Counted from the first letter of the stretch, positions 8,133 through 17,026 are shown. The stretch: 64,000 nt of DNA from WHSP01 sp040905505 (GCA_040905505.1 JBBDRL010000038.1:95397-159396), one strand, 5' to 3'. Notes: a model not told the origin generated them from the sequence alone. Numbers and translations are program-made.

Positions 8133-8283
8133 GGGGAATAGGGAATAGCCTGCACGGCAATGGGCGACACGGGAACGCCGAAAACGAGACGGCCACGCAG
8201 CAGGTGCTGCATGGCCGTCTCGTTTTCAGCTCGAGCCTTCGCCGGCGGAGTCGTGGCAGCCGCAGGCTATTCATATTCCCTGC
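8133..8283. repeat. Heptamer-armed inverted element around a terminator
   Basis: The left arm at 8133-8153 reads as two GGGAATA units followed by GCCTGC. The right arm at 8262-8283 is the inverted counterpart (GCAGGC, TATTC, TATTCCC). The arms start 4 bases after the DksA-like stop and end 3 bases before the stop codon of the convergent receptor gene. The perfect terminator at 8180-8227 is nested inside. The layout is the same as in the other heptamer elements: inverted arms around a core. Confidence 0.7.
8180..8227. terminator. Bidirectional intrinsic terminator
   Basis: A perfect 16-bp inverted repeat (8180-8195 and 8212-8227) has AAAA at one foot and TTTT at the other, so it can stop transcription from both sides. 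Its 16-base loop is itself palindromic (GCAGCA, GG, TGCTGC). It separates the + strand DksA-like gene from the - strand TonB-dependent receptor. Confidence 0.92.
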
Positions 8284-8286
8284 CGG

Positions 8287-10785
8287 CTATCGCCTCTGCC
8301 CTCCTCCGCGACGCCCCCCGCCCGCCCCTTGAAAGCTGTACGAGAGGCTGAAATTCAAGCGTCGCCGACTGACCCGTTCCCGACCGGTCTCGACGAAGCC
8401 GCGGGAGCTTCGCTCGATGGACGAGTTGTACATGTCGAGAGGGTCTGTGATGTTGACGTTCAGGGACGCGCGACGGTCGAGGAAGCGATAGCGTAGGCCC
8501 AACTGTGTCATCACCGTCGAGGAGCTGCGCCCCTGCGGCAGATCTCGAGGCGGGTTGTACGTGAGCGAGCCCTGAGCGGTGAGCCCCTGAAAAACCTCCC
8601 CGTCGAGATTGGTGCGCAGAGACCAGCGAGTGGAGCTTGGAGTTATCCGGTCCAGCACGGCGGCGTAGTCCCGGTCGGTGCGCTGACCGTTGAGCGTCAC
8701 CCGTGCTCCGAAGCCATGAAAGTCGCGCACGGAGGTGGTAATGGAGACTCCATACGAATTGGTCGAGCCGAGGTTCTCATAGGTCGTCGTCGAGATACCG
8801 TCGCCGTCCACAGTCCTGAGCTGCTCCCATTCGTTGACCGAGCGTCGGAAGAAAGGACTGGTCCGCAGGGATAGCAGTTCGCCGGACCAGCTCGCATTAA
8901 GTGTGAACGAGTGCGTGTACTGCGGCTCGATGGCAGGGTTGCCGATGCGGCGGTTGAGCGGATCACTCGAGGTGTTGATCGGGTTCAGAACGTTCGACGA
9001 GGGCCGGCGGACGCGTTTGGAGTAGGAGAGGCGCAGGCGCTTCCCGCGATCGAACGAGTAATTGAGGTTTGCGCTGGGGAAGAGGCTGAAGTAATCGCGG
9101 CCGTGAGTGCCTCCATCGTCCGGTAGCTCCAGCCAGTTGCCAGCGTGCTCGGCCCGCAGCCCGACCTGGGTTCCGAGCTCACCGAAGTCCCGCGAAAGAG
9201 TTAGATATCCGCCGTGTACCGTCTGCCGGTGCAGGAATCCGTTCTGCTCCCGGCTGATCGGGTCCGCCGGCGATTCCGGCAGATGCATCTCGCGTAGGCG
9301 TGATTCGTCGGTCCACCCGAATTCACCCTCGTAGCCGAATTCCAGTTCTGCTTCCTCTCCGAGCTCGCGGGCGAGATCGAAGCCGAGCGCGACTTCCGAC
9401 TCCGTTTCCCGATCCTCCTCCCACGTGAGCTCGGTCGCGTAATCGATGGCGCCCAACTCCTCGAGGACGCGGCGCTCCACGCGGCTGTCGTCACCGTCGT
9501 TGCCGCGCTCGAATTCGAATTCGATATTCAGTTCGTTGCCGCGATCCCAGGATTCGCGCTCCCCCTCCGCCTCGCCGCCACCGAACTCGTGCTCCAGTTC
9601 GAGGGCAAAGTCGAACGAGGAGCCCGTACCGTCATCGATGGAAATGCGGTCGTACTCTTCGGTGATGTTCTGGCCGGCATCCATCTCGGTGTACCGCGTG
9701 AGCCGCTCGGCCGCCGACGAATTTCGGTCGAAGCTCAGGTCGGCATCCAGCTCAGTGCTCTCCCCCAGCTCGTAATTTCCGCCGAGATCGAGGTTGCCGG
9801 ACCAGCTCGAGCGGTCCGATTGCGCGTCCTGACCGAGGAAGGTGATCGGATCGACCAGAAGGTTCTGTCGGAGCTCCGTCGAGCTACTCTCATCGCTCGA
9901 GTGACGCAACGACGCCCCGCCATTGAGCGTCAGCGGCCCCCGCTGATAAGTGGCACGCCCTCCGGTGCCGAGCTGCCCTCGTGTGCCGCCATTCACGAAG
10001 GTGTTGCCGCTGATGCCCAGCCCCACGCCTTCCTTTAGGACGATGTTGACGATACCGCCCGCGCCCTCCGCATCATAGCGCGCTGACGGATTCGGCATCA
10101 CCTCCACGTTGTCGATGTTCTCCGCCGGGAACTGCTCCAGGAACAGCGTCAGCGACTCGCCGCTCATCGGCGCCTCGCGACCGTTGATATAGATCGCCGG
10201 CGATTCTCCGTACATCGTCACTTCGCCATCGATATCGACCTCGAGGTCCGGAATCCCCCGCAGGACATCCGTCGCACCGCCCCCGGCCGCTCCCACGATC
10301 GCATCCGCCGCGTAGATGTCACGGTCCGCAGCGTATACCACCGCAGGCCGATCGACCACTACGTTGACTTCCGTCAACTCGACCGCCGATGGCACCAGCG
10401 AGATGCTTCCCATATCGACGGAACTCGCCGCTCCAGTGTCGGCCAGCGAAACGCTTTCCACCCTCGGCAGGTAACCGAGCCGCCGGAACGAGACCTCGTA
10501 CATTCCGGCTCCAACCGCCGGAATAACGAACCGGCCGCTCCGGCTACTCAGCCCGCTGGCTACTGTGGCGGTGTCCCCCTCTGCCCGCACCAGCACTTCG
10601 ACGGAGGCGACGACCTCACCGCTCTGTGAATCGACCAACGATCCCATCAAGGTCGATGAGGCGCGATCCCCGGGTACCTGGGCACTGGCTGTGGTGACCG
10701 CCAGGAGCATGGCGGAGGCGAAGAGCGCGCTGGTCAGCGGCCCGAATCCACCGTTACACGTGCGGTTCGGAACGAAGGCGGCCAT
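8287..10785 (-). CDS. TonB-dependent receptor with N-terminal carboxypeptidase-like domain
   Basis: This is an outer-membrane protein of 832 residues that probably imports an unknown ligand using TonB energy. A signal peptide ends near residue 36 (TTASAQ). A carboxypeptidase-regulatory-like beta domain covers about 45-125, a plug domain about 140-260 (NINGRE-type loop, then GAGGIVNIVLKEG), and the rest is beta-barrel. Barrel residues about 370-470 are unusually rich in Glu, Asp and Arg. The barrel's aromatic end (SLSYSFQ) is followed by a Gly/Arg tail of about 11 residues instead of ending there. AGGA lies 8 bases before the ATG. It is transcribed alone or after the hydrolase gene upstream. 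Confidence 0.9.
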   Translation of the reverse strand: MAAFVPNRTCNGGFGPLTSALFASAMLLAVTTASAQVPGDRASSTLMGSLVDSQSGEVVASVEVLVRAEGDTATVASGLSSRSGRFVIPAVGAGMYEVSFRRLGYLPRVESVSLADTGAASSVDMGSISLVPSAVELTEVNVVVDRPAVVYAADRDIYAADAIVGAAGGGATDVLRGIPDLEVDIDGEVTMYGESPAIYINGREAPMSGESLTLFLEQFPAENIDNVEVMPNPSARYDAEGAGGIVNIVLKEGVGLGISGNTFVNGGTRGQLGTGGRATYQRGPLTLNGGASLRHSSDESSSTELRQNLLVDPITFLGQDAQSDRSSWSGNLDLGGNYELGESTELDADLSFDRNSSAAERLTRYTEMDAGQNITEEYDRISIDDGTGSSFDFALELEHEFGGGEAEGERESWDRGNELNIEFEFERGNDGDDSRVERRVLEELGAIDYATELTWEEDRETESEVALGFDLARELGEEAELEFGYEGEFGWTDESRLREMHLPESPADPISREQNGFLHRQTVHGGYLTLSRDFGELGTQVGLRAEHAGNWLELPDDGGTHGRDYFSLFPSANLNYSFDRGKRLRLSYSKRVRRPSSNVLNPINTSSDPLNRRIGNPAIEPQYTHSFTLNASWSGELLSLRTSPFFRRSVNEWEQLRTVDGDGISTTTYENLGSTNSYGVSITTSVRDFHGFGARVTLNGQRTDRDYAAVLDRITPSSTRWSLRTNLDGEVFQGLTAQGSLTYNPPRDLPQGRSSSTVMTQLGLRYRFLDRRASLNVNITDPLDMYNSSIERSSRGFVETGRERVSRRRLNFSLSYSFQGAGGGRRGGGQRR

Positions 10786-10940
10786 GCGGAGAATCCTGTT
10801 GGAGCACGAGAGCGGCCGAAGGCAGCGAGGTCCGCCTGCAAAAAAACTTACACATTGGGCAGACAGACCGTTTGGCGATACGCCGTCAGCCGCTTTCCCG
10901 AACGTGCACAGTCGCGCGCCTTGGCGGGGGAGAGGGTGTC

Positions 10941-11765
10941 CTACAGGAGCAGGGGAAGTTGAGCGGGGGCCAGGCGCCGCTTGCGAAGGGTGACGTCGAT
11001 GGATTCGAGCGGCTCCTGCTGCCGCCCGATCTGGAGATCGCCGCCAAAGCCTAGCCGTTCCAGACGTGCTCCGACCACATCCGCCGCCAGCCCGGGGTCG
11101 TTGGCCTGCTCACTGAGATGAGCGAGGACGACCGTCGCGAGTTCGGCGTGTGCGAGATCAGCGACGAGCTCGGCGGCGGCGCGGTTGGAGAGGTGCCCAT
11201 GGCTACCCCCGATCCGTTGCTTGACGGACCATGGATACGCGCACTCACGCAGGAGGAGCTCGTCGTGGTTCGCCTCCAGGACGAGGATGTCACACCCCTC
11301 CAGAGCGTGCCGTACGGCGACGTTGGGGCGACCGAGGTCCGTCGCGACCCCCAGTTTCTCACCCGTCGCTCGCTCGGTGACGGTTACGGCGAAGGGATCG
11401 ACAGCATCATGGACGGTGAGGAACGGCTCGACTCGCAGGTCCCCGATCAGAACAGGCTCTGCGCAGGAGTAAGGATGGACGTCTTCGGAGCCGGAAAGGA
11501 GTGAGGCGCAGGCGACCCGGGTCCGCTCTCCGAGGTAGATCGGTGTCCCCCAGCGCCGTGCGAAGATGCCGACGCCCCGCGTGTGGTCCCCATGCTCGTG
11601 CGTGACCAGGATGGCGTCCACGGAGTCTGCGGGGCGCTCGGCGATTTCCAGGCGCCGCTCGAGATCGCGGCCACTGAACCCAGCGTCGATGAGAAGCCGC
11701 GTGGTCTGCGACTCGACCAGAATGGAATTCCCGGAGCTGCCGCTCCCGAGTACAGTGACGTTCAC
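10941..11765 (-). CDS. Metallo-beta-lactamase-fold hydrolase, YycJ/WalJ-like
   Basis: The 274-residue protein begins with the hallmark LGSGSSGNSILVES and LLIDAGFSGRDLERRL of the YycJ/WalJ group. It has the metal motif H56-x-H58-x-D60-H61 near the N-terminus. Family members are putative dinuclear-metal exonucleases or phosphodiesterases linked to DNA repair or cell-wall regulation in Firmicutes; the substrate here is unknown. It follows the GlmU-like gene by 21 bases. The 155-base gap to the receptor gene (10786-10940) holds the receptor's leader and an A7 tract near 10840, but no clear terminator. Confidence 0.88.
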   Translation of the reverse strand: MNVTVLGSGSSGNSILVESQTTRLLIDAGFSGRDLERRLEIAERPADSVDAILVTHEHGDHTRGVGIFARRWGTPIYLGERTRVACASLLSGSEDVHPYSCAEPVLIGDLRVEPFLTVHDAVDPFAVTVTERATGEKLGVATDLGRPNVAVRHALEGCDILVLEANHDELLLRECAYPWSVKQRIGGSHGHLSNRAAAELVADLAHAELATVVLAHLSEQANDPGLAADVVGARLERLGFGGDLQIGRQQEPLESIDVTLRKRRLAPAQLPLLL

Positions 11766-11786
11766 GCCGCTACTACCGGAACCCTT

Positions 11787-13022
11787 TCAGTTGGTTCCGG
11801 CCGATGACCGGCCGCGCTCCCAGGCGCGCGTGAGCTGAGCGCGTACGCCCGGTGACAGAGTGACCTGCCGCCGGCCCATCGCGCGCTCCGCCGTCTCGAG
11901 GAACTTGTCGAGCTGGTACTCGGCCAGTTCGCTCCCCGTGCCCCAGCTGAACGGCGGAACGTACTTCGGTGGCATCACCGCTCCGTAGAGGTTGCTCCCG
12001 GCGCCGATCACCGTCCCGGTGTTCAGCAGCAGACCGATTCCGGTTTTCACATGATCGCCGATGAGCGACCCCATCTTCATCTCCCCGGTATCCCGTTCCC
12101 CATCGGGTGTCCACACGCGGATGGTGCCATAGTTGTTCTTGAGGTCACTGTTCGTGGTCTCCGCGCCCAGATTGACCCATCGTCCCAGATAGGCATGGCC
12201 CATGTGGCCGTCGTGCTGCTTGTTCGTATAACCGAGGCAGACACTCTCCGCGAGCTCGCCGCGGACCCTGCAGACGGGCCCGATCGACACCGATTCGACC
12301 GGTCCCCCGAGGACGCGGGACCCTACGCCGACGTAGGCGGGGCCTACCAGTCGGGTAAAGGCGCGGACATGCGCGTTCCCATCGATCCAGATCGGCCCGT
12401 CGCTCGCGTCGAACACGGCGCCCGGCTCGACCCGGGCCGTCGGGTCGATGATGATCGGGTGGTCGCCCCATCCATGGACGCCGGCAGGTAAGTCGCGGCT
12501 GCGGAAGTCGGGGAAGAGGGCCCGAATGTCCTTGCTGATCTGATCCGGGTTGCGAGGCAGGAGGTCCCAGACGTTCTCGAGGAGCCGCCCCTTCAGCACC
12601 GTGCCGCCATCGCCGGCCGAATCCTGCGGCTGGAGCACGAACTCCCGGCTGACCCCCGGGCCACCCGCCGCCGCGTACCAGCCGACGACCCGTCCGTCCC
12701 GGTCGGTGAGGGGGCCGGGCGAAAGGGACGGATTTACACCCGTGTCCGGCCAGTCGGGGACGAAGCGTGAAAGGATATACAGGCGGTCGAGGTCGGCGGG
12801 AACCCCGTCCGCGTGCAGGACCGGCGGCGCACCAGGCTCCTCGAACCCCGCGAGGTGATCCGCTGCGAGGTGTCCCGCGCAGCGGCCGCCGAGGATGCGT
12901 TCTACACGCGCGCGCAACGTCAGCGTGCCGAATAGAAGTTCCCCTACCGGCCGGGTGAGTGCGAACGGCTCCCAACGGCGGGCGGCGGCGTCGTCGAAGA
13001 CGATCAGCGAGAGGTCTTGCAC
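11787..13022 (-). CDS. GlmU-like bifunctional sugar nucleotidyltransferase/acetyltransferase family protein
   Basis: The 411-residue protein resembles the alternative GlmU family found in Bacteroidota and relatives. It has an N-terminal part with a degenerate nucleotidyltransferase-like fold (residues 1-190) and a left-handed beta-helix of hexapeptide repeats (about 195-350) with GHMGHAYLGRWVNLGAETTNSDLKNNYG and GDHVKTGIG. GlmU makes UDP-GlcNAc, but substrate specificity here is not proven. Start is GTG 13022, 13 bases after the manC stop. The pairing with manC suggests sugar-nucleotide supply for envelope glycans. Confidence 0.85.
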   Translation of the reverse strand: MQDLSLIVFDDAAARRWEPFALTRPVGELLFGTLTLRARVERILGGRCAGHLAADHLAGFEEPGAPPVLHADGVPADLDRLYILSRFVPDWPDTGVNPSLSPGPLTDRDGRVVGWYAAAGGPGVSREFVLQPQDSAGDGGTVLKGRLLENVWDLLPRNPDQISKDIRALFPDFRSRDLPAGVHGWGDHPIIIDPTARVEPGAVFDASDGPIWIDGNAHVRAFTRLVGPAYVGVGSRVLGGPVESVSIGPVCRVRGELAESVCLGYTNKQHDGHMGHAYLGRWVNLGAETTNSDLKNNYGTIRVWTPDGERDTGEMKMGSLIGDHVKTGIGLLLNTGTVIGAGSNLYGAVMPPKYVPPFSWGTGSELAEYQLDKFLETAERAMGRRQVTLSPGVRAQLTRAWERGRSSAGTN

Positions 13023-13035
13023 GTGCGTGATGCCG

Positions 13036-14112
13036 TCAGGAGGGTCCGCCCAGCGTCCGAAGCTCGTCCGGAAGGGCGTCGAATAGGTCCTTCAGTCGTG
13101 GTGCGTGCTGGCGGTCGGTCACCAAAGTGACGCCACCGGTACGAACGATGACCAGGTCCTCGACGCCGAATGCAACGATTGGACCGTCATCGGCGTACAG
13201 GAGCGAGCCATCCGTCTCCATGGCGAACGCCTCGCCGATGACCGCATTCCCGCGGCTGTCGAGGTCGTGCGTTCGGAAGATCGCTTCCCAGGAGCCGATG
13301 TCGTCCCAGCGAAAGCTGGCGGGGAGGACCCCGACCTGATCCGAGCGCTCGAGGAGTCCCTCGTCGATGGAAAGATTGGGGACGCTGCGGAAGAATTCGT
13401 CAGGGACGCCCGAGGCGAGAAGAGGCAGGGATTCGGCGATTTCCGGCGTATGCGCCCGAAGCTGATCGAGCAGGTCGGCAGCGCGCCAGACGAAGATTCC
13501 CGTGTTCCATAGGTAGCCACCATCCTCCAGGTAGGCGGCGGCCGTCCGGGCATTCGGCTTCTCGACGAAACGCTCGACCTCGAAGGCGCCGGCCTTCGAG
13601 CCGTCCGTGATCGGGCGACCCACACGTATATAGCCGTAGCCGGTCTCGGGACGACTGGGCACCGCGCCGAGGGTGAACAGCCGCCTGGTCGTGGCCGAGA
13701 GTTCAGCCGCGGCCACTAGCTGCGCTCGGAACGCTTCGGGTGGGTCGATGATGTGATCCGCGTGCAGCGACACCATCACGGCGTCGGGATCCTGGCGGTG
13801 TATTTCCGCCGCGGCCCAGGCCAGCGCCGGCGCGGTACCCGCGGCGCGGGGCTCCAGGAGAAAGTTGTCGGACCCGAGCTCCGGAAGTACGCTGCCGATC
13901 GGTGCGGCCAGGCGGCTGCCCGTGAGGATACGGATCCGCTCCCGGGGGATGAGTGGCTCGACCCGTTCGACCGTGTCGCGGATCAGGGGCTGATCGGAGG
14001 CGAGGCGGAGAAGCTGCTTCGGGTGGCCGGGCGTGCTGGCCGGCCAGAACCGCGACCCGACCCCACCGGCCAGGATCACTCCCCAGAGCCGGCCCTCAGG
14101 CGAAGATCTCAT
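13036..14112 (-). CDS. manC: Mannose-1-phosphate guanylyltransferase
   Basis: The enzyme forms GDP-mannose from mannose 1-phosphate and GTP. The 358-residue protein has the nucleotidyltransferase loop LAGGVGSRFWPAST-PKQLL at residues 15-34, the NFLLEPRAAGTAPA motif, HADHII, and FVEKPNARTA with GGYLWNTGIFVW. It is the short form without the C-terminal phosphomannose isomerase domain of AlgA-type enzymes. Its ATG lies inside the receiver gene, with a 17-base overlap, so expression is coupled to the regulator upstream. Confidence 0.93.
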   Translation of the reverse strand: MRSSPEGRLWGVILAGGVGSRFWPASTPGHPKQLLRLASDQPLIRDTVERVEPLIPRERIRILTGSRLAAPIGSVLPELGSDNFLLEPRAAGTAPALAWAAAEIHRQDPDAVMVSLHADHIIDPPEAFRAQLVAAAELSATTRRLFTLGAVPSRPETGYGYIRVGRPITDGSKAGAFEVERFVEKPNARTAAAYLEDGGYLWNTGIFVWRAADLLDQLRAHTPEIAESLPLLASGVPDEFFRSVPNLSIDEGLLERSDQVGVLPASFRWDDIGSWEAIFRTHDLDSRGNAVIGEAFAMETDGSLLYADDGPIVAFGVEDLVIVRTGGVTLVTDRQHAPRLKDLFDALPDELRTLGGPS

Positions 14113-14509
14113 CGATCCGCGCCAGGAGCTTGCTCGGGCTGAACGGCTTGGTCAGGAAGTCGGCCGCTCCGAGCTCCAGCGCCCGTTCGCGATCGGCGTC
14201 CTGACCTTTGGCGGTCAGGATGATCACCGGCGTCGCGCGCCGGTGCGGGTAGGTCTTGAGTCGAGCCAGCACGTCGAGCCCACTGATTTCGGGCATCATG
14301 ATGTCCAACAGAACAAGGTCGATCGGCTCATCGGTCTCGATTCTATCCAGCGCGGCACGGCCGTCGGCGACCAGCGAGACCTGGTAGGGCGCGCGCTCGA
14401 GCTTGAGCTGGATGATCCGCCCGATGTGCGGCTCGTCGTCGGCAACGAGGATGTGGCGAATCCGCGTTTCAGGCGGTCCGTATCCAGTGTCGGCTTGTGG
14501 TTGGACCAT
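14096..14509 (-). CDS. Single-domain response regulator (receiver only)
   Basis: A 137-residue CheY-like receiver with no output domain. Visible residues are the acidic pair D24-D25, phospho-acceptor D69 (LLDIMMPE), T99 and K121 (FLTKPFSP). The first 18 residues are an extension. It follows the roadblock gene by 5 bases and overlaps manC by 17. No kinase is adjacent on this strand; the histidine kinase at 17027 has no regulator partner next to it and is a possible but unproven partner. Confidence 0.93.
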   Translation of the reverse strand: MVQPQADTGYGPPETRIRHILVADDEPHIGRIIQLKLERAPYQVSLVADGRAALDRIETDEPIDLVLLDIMMPEISGLDVLARLKTYPHRRATPVIILTAKGQDADRERALELGAADFLTKPFSPSKLLARIDEIFA

Positions 14510-14514
14510 GAGAA

Positions 14515-14868
14515 TCAGAGGAGGTCGATGAGCCGCGCTCGCTGGCTCCGCAGGTCGCGGAGAAGCGGCGCGAAGCCGACACCAGCGCGGATCACGATCG
14601 CCAGGAGGAGGTCGCCCGACAGGGCCACCACGATGGTGACGCCTGACTCGTGCTCGAGCGCGGCCGTGACGAAATCGCCCTGGCCCGTGGCCGTTCCCAA
14701 GGCCTGAGAGGCACTCGCGAGTCCCGGGATTCGAGCCGCCACCGTCTCCGCCTCGGTGACGCCCAGACCAACGTGCTGGATGACAAGCCCATCACCGCCG
14801 AGAAGGACGACATGCTCCACGCCTTCATGCTCGCCGAGCCGCTCGAGTGTCGATTGTAACTGCGACAT
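14515..14868 (-). CDS. Roadblock/LC7-domain protein
   Basis: The 117-residue protein is a single roadblock/LC7 domain with the pattern STLERLGEHEGVEHVVLLGGDGLVI and ESGVTIVVALSGDLLLAIVIR. In bacteria such proteins (for example MglB) bind Ras-like GTPases in motility, polarity or surface functions, but no such GTPase is present in this window. Start ATG 14868 gives the family N-terminus MSQLQSTLERL; ATG 14925 would add 19 residues. Neither has a good ribosome site. It is the first gene of the operon with receiver, manC, GlmU-like and YycJ-like genes. Confidence 0.85.
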   Translation of the reverse strand: MSQLQSTLERLGEHEGVEHVVLLGGDGLVIQHVGLGVTEAETVAARIPGLASASQALGTATGQGDFVTAALEHESGVTIVVALSGDLLLAIVIRAGVGFAPLLRDLRSQRARLIDLL

Positions 14869-14962
14869 TTTGCGAGGTCCGAGGGTACGATGGGAGGGCA
14901 CGAGGCGTGACCGAACGTAGGTCATTCAGGTCGGCGGAAGCTAGATGGCGGGGCGGTCCCCC

Positions 14963-15014
14963 GTCAAGGCGCCACGGCGCCGCCTTGACTCGATCGCCCG
15001 GCGCCGACTATGGT
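14963..15014 (+). promoter_or_regulatory. Divergent promoter region with palindrome over the -35 box
   Basis: A perfect 9-bp inverted repeat, GTCAAGGCG (14963-14971) and CGCCTTGAC (14981-14989), lies between the - strand roadblock operon and the + strand lipoprotein gene. Its right half contains TTGACT (14985-14990), followed 18 bases later by TATGGT (15009-15014). Its left half read on the - strand gives TTGACG, with a weaker TAGCTT 18 bases beyond. Both promoters could thus be controlled by one dimeric regulator. The sequence is observed; the regulation is inferred. Confidence 0.5.
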
Positions 15015-15080
15015 TAGCCGCCTTGGGAGCCAGCGCCCGCCGCGCCGGCTGCTAAACTCTTGGACGTAGGAGTGTTATTC

Positions 15081-15662
15081 GTGCAATCGACCTCTCGCGC
15101 AGCGCTGCTGGTCGCCCTCATGTCGCTGGCGGCCGCGTGCTCCGATTCGACCGATTTCGTCATCGAACCCGACCTCGTGACCGACACCGTCGAGGTCGCG
15201 GCGCCGCTTCCCCAGAACGCCGCCCTTCCGACCGCGCTCGACGTCACCGGCGACGGTGCCGGGGGTGTCGCGGGCGGACGCTTCCCCGAATTCCAGGATG
15301 ATGCCGGACGCTGGGATTTCCTGGTACGCGTGCAGGGCGGCCAGCTCGTTCTGGTGCCCGCCGGTCATGCCGGGATCAACAACTCCCGAGCGGCTCTGAC
15401 GCCGCCCATCGAGGGGGAGACTTTCGCGAGCCTGCGCGAGATCCCGGGGCAGTCCACCTTCGTGTCGGACAGCGCGATCGCCATGCATGAGGGAAGCGTG
15501 TACGCCGCTCGCTCGCGGGAGACCTCGACCGCGTTCACCGTCGGCTGCACGCAGTTCGCCAAGTTCGAGCCTCTCGAAGTCGACGTCGCCGCCGGTCGCC
15601 TCCGCATCCAGATCGTCACGAACCAGTTCTGTGGCGACATCCGGCTCGTACCTCTCGAGTAG
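15081..15662 (+). CDS. Predicted lipoprotein of unknown function
   Basis: The 193-residue protein starts with a short signal sequence and a lipobox-like SLAAAC, with Cys at about residue 20, so it is probably lipidated and anchored in the envelope. The rest has no motif that I recognise. Two further Cys (CTQF and NQFCGD near the C-terminus) could form a disulfide. GTG 15081 is preferred over TTG 15060 because AGGAG lies at 15068-15072. serS follows after a 72-base gap. Confidence 0.75.
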   Translation: MQSTSRAALLVALMSLAAACSDSTDFVIEPDLVTDTVEVAAPLPQNAALPTALDVTGDGAGGVAGGRFPEFQDDAGRWDFLVRVQGGQLVLVPAGHAGINNSRAALTPPIEGETFASLREIPGQSTFVSDSAIAMHEGSVYAARSRETSTAFTVGCTQFAKFEPLEVDVAAGRLRIQIVTNQFCGDIRLVPLE

Positions 15663-15734
15663 CGTGTACCGCGTGCCCGGTCGGGATCGCGCCGCCGGCG
15701 CGGCGGAATCCGCGCATCGGTCCGAGGTGCGCCG

Positions 15735-17021
15735 ATGCTAGACGTGCGATGGGTGCGGCAGCACCCGGACGAGGCGATCGAGCGGCTCGGTCTCCGCGGC
15801 GCGCCCGAGACGACTGACGGCGCAGTGCGGCGGCTTGTCGAGCTCGACGAGGAACGCCGAACGCTCGTGGCGGAGAGTGACGGTCTGAAGGCGCAGCGCA
15901 ACTCCGTCTCCCAGGAAGTAGGCGAGCGGAAGCGCCGCAAGGAGGACGCCGGTGAGCTGATTGTGGAGATGCGCACGGTCGGCGACCGGATCAAGGCGGT
16001 CGACGCCCGGCTCCGGGAAGTCGAAGCGGAGGTCGAGGACCTGCTCCTGCGGACACCGAACCTGCCCCACGCCAGCGTGCCTCCGGGTGGCGAGGAGGCC
16101 AACGTCGTCGTGCGAGAATGGGGGGAGGAGCGCGAGTTCGACTTCGACCCGCGCCCGCACTGGGAGGTCGGTAGCGAACTGGGTCTTCTGGATCTGCCGA
16201 CGGGCGCGAAGGTAGCTGGTAGTGGCTTCCCCGCCTTCATCGGCCCCGGCGCGCGCCTTCAGCGAGCCCTGGTCAACTGGATGCTCGATCTGCATACGGC
16301 GGAACACGGGTACACCGAGGCCTCGCCACCGTACCTGGTTCTTCAGGACGCGATGCGCGGCACGGGCCAGTACCCGAAGTTCGTCGAGGAGGGGGATGCG
16401 TACGAGGTGGCCGAGGACGGTCTCTATCTCATCCCGACCGCCGAGGTCCCGGTCACGAACTTCCACCGCGAAGAGCTTCTCGAAGGCCAGCGTCTTCCGA
16501 TCTCCTACGTGGCGCATTCCCCCTGCTTCCGGCGCGAGGCCGGGGCTGCCGGGAAGGATACGCGTGGGCTGTTGCGGGTTCACCAGTTCGAAAAGGTAGA
16601 GCTCGTTCGCTTCGAGCGGCCGGAAGAATCGGCCGACGCGCTCGAGAGGCTGACGAACCACGCAGAGCGGGTGCTGCAGCTTCTCGGACTGCGGTATCGT
16701 GTGGTCCTCCTGGCCGGTTCGGATCTCGGGTTCGCCTCCACGAAGACGTACGACCTCGAGGTCTGGGCGCCCGGCGTCGGCCGGTGGCTCGAGGTTTCCA
16801 GCAGCTCCAACTTCGGGGACTTCCAGGCCCGCCGGGCGGACATTCGCTTCCGGCGCGCGCCGGGCGAGAAGCCCGAGTTCGTTCACACGCTGAACGCTTC
16901 GGGCATCGCGCTTCCGCGCACGACCGTAGCCCTGATCGAGAACGGGCAGCAGGCGGATGGTTCGGTCATTGTACCGGAAGTTCTGAGGCCGTACGTGGGG
17001 ACCGATCACTTCAGAGCATAG
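15735..17021 (+). CDS. serS: Seryl-tRNA synthetase
   Basis: It charges tRNA-Ser with serine and supplies the substrate for selenocysteine where used. The 428-residue protein begins with the coiled-coil tRNA-binding arm (about residues 25-105, rich in Glu, Arg and Lys). It then carries class II motif 2, CFRREAGAAGKDTRGLLRVHQF, and motif 3, ASGIALPRTTVALIENGQ. Length is normal. ATG 15735 gives the conserved MLDVRWVRQHPD start. The histidine kinase gene begins 5 bases after its stop. Confidence 0.97.
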   Translation: MLDVRWVRQHPDEAIERLGLRGAPETTDGAVRRLVELDEERRTLVAESDGLKAQRNSVSQEVGERKRRKEDAGELIVEMRTVGDRIKAVDARLREVEAEVEDLLLRTPNLPHASVPPGGEEANVVVREWGEEREFDFDPRPHWEVGSELGLLDLPTGAKVAGSGFPAFIGPGARLQRALVNWMLDLHTAEHGYTEASPPYLVLQDAMRGTGQYPKFVEEGDAYEVAEDGLYLIPTAEVPVTNFHREELLEGQRLPISYVAHSPCFRREAGAAGKDTRGLLRVHQFEKVELVRFERPEESADALERLTNHAERVLQLLGLRYRVVLLAGSDLGFASTKTYDLEVWAPGVGRWLEVSSSSNFGDFQARRADIRFRRAPGEKPEFVHTLNASGIALPRTTVALIENGQQADGSVIVPEVLRPYVGTDHFRA

Positions 17022-17026
17022 CGCCG

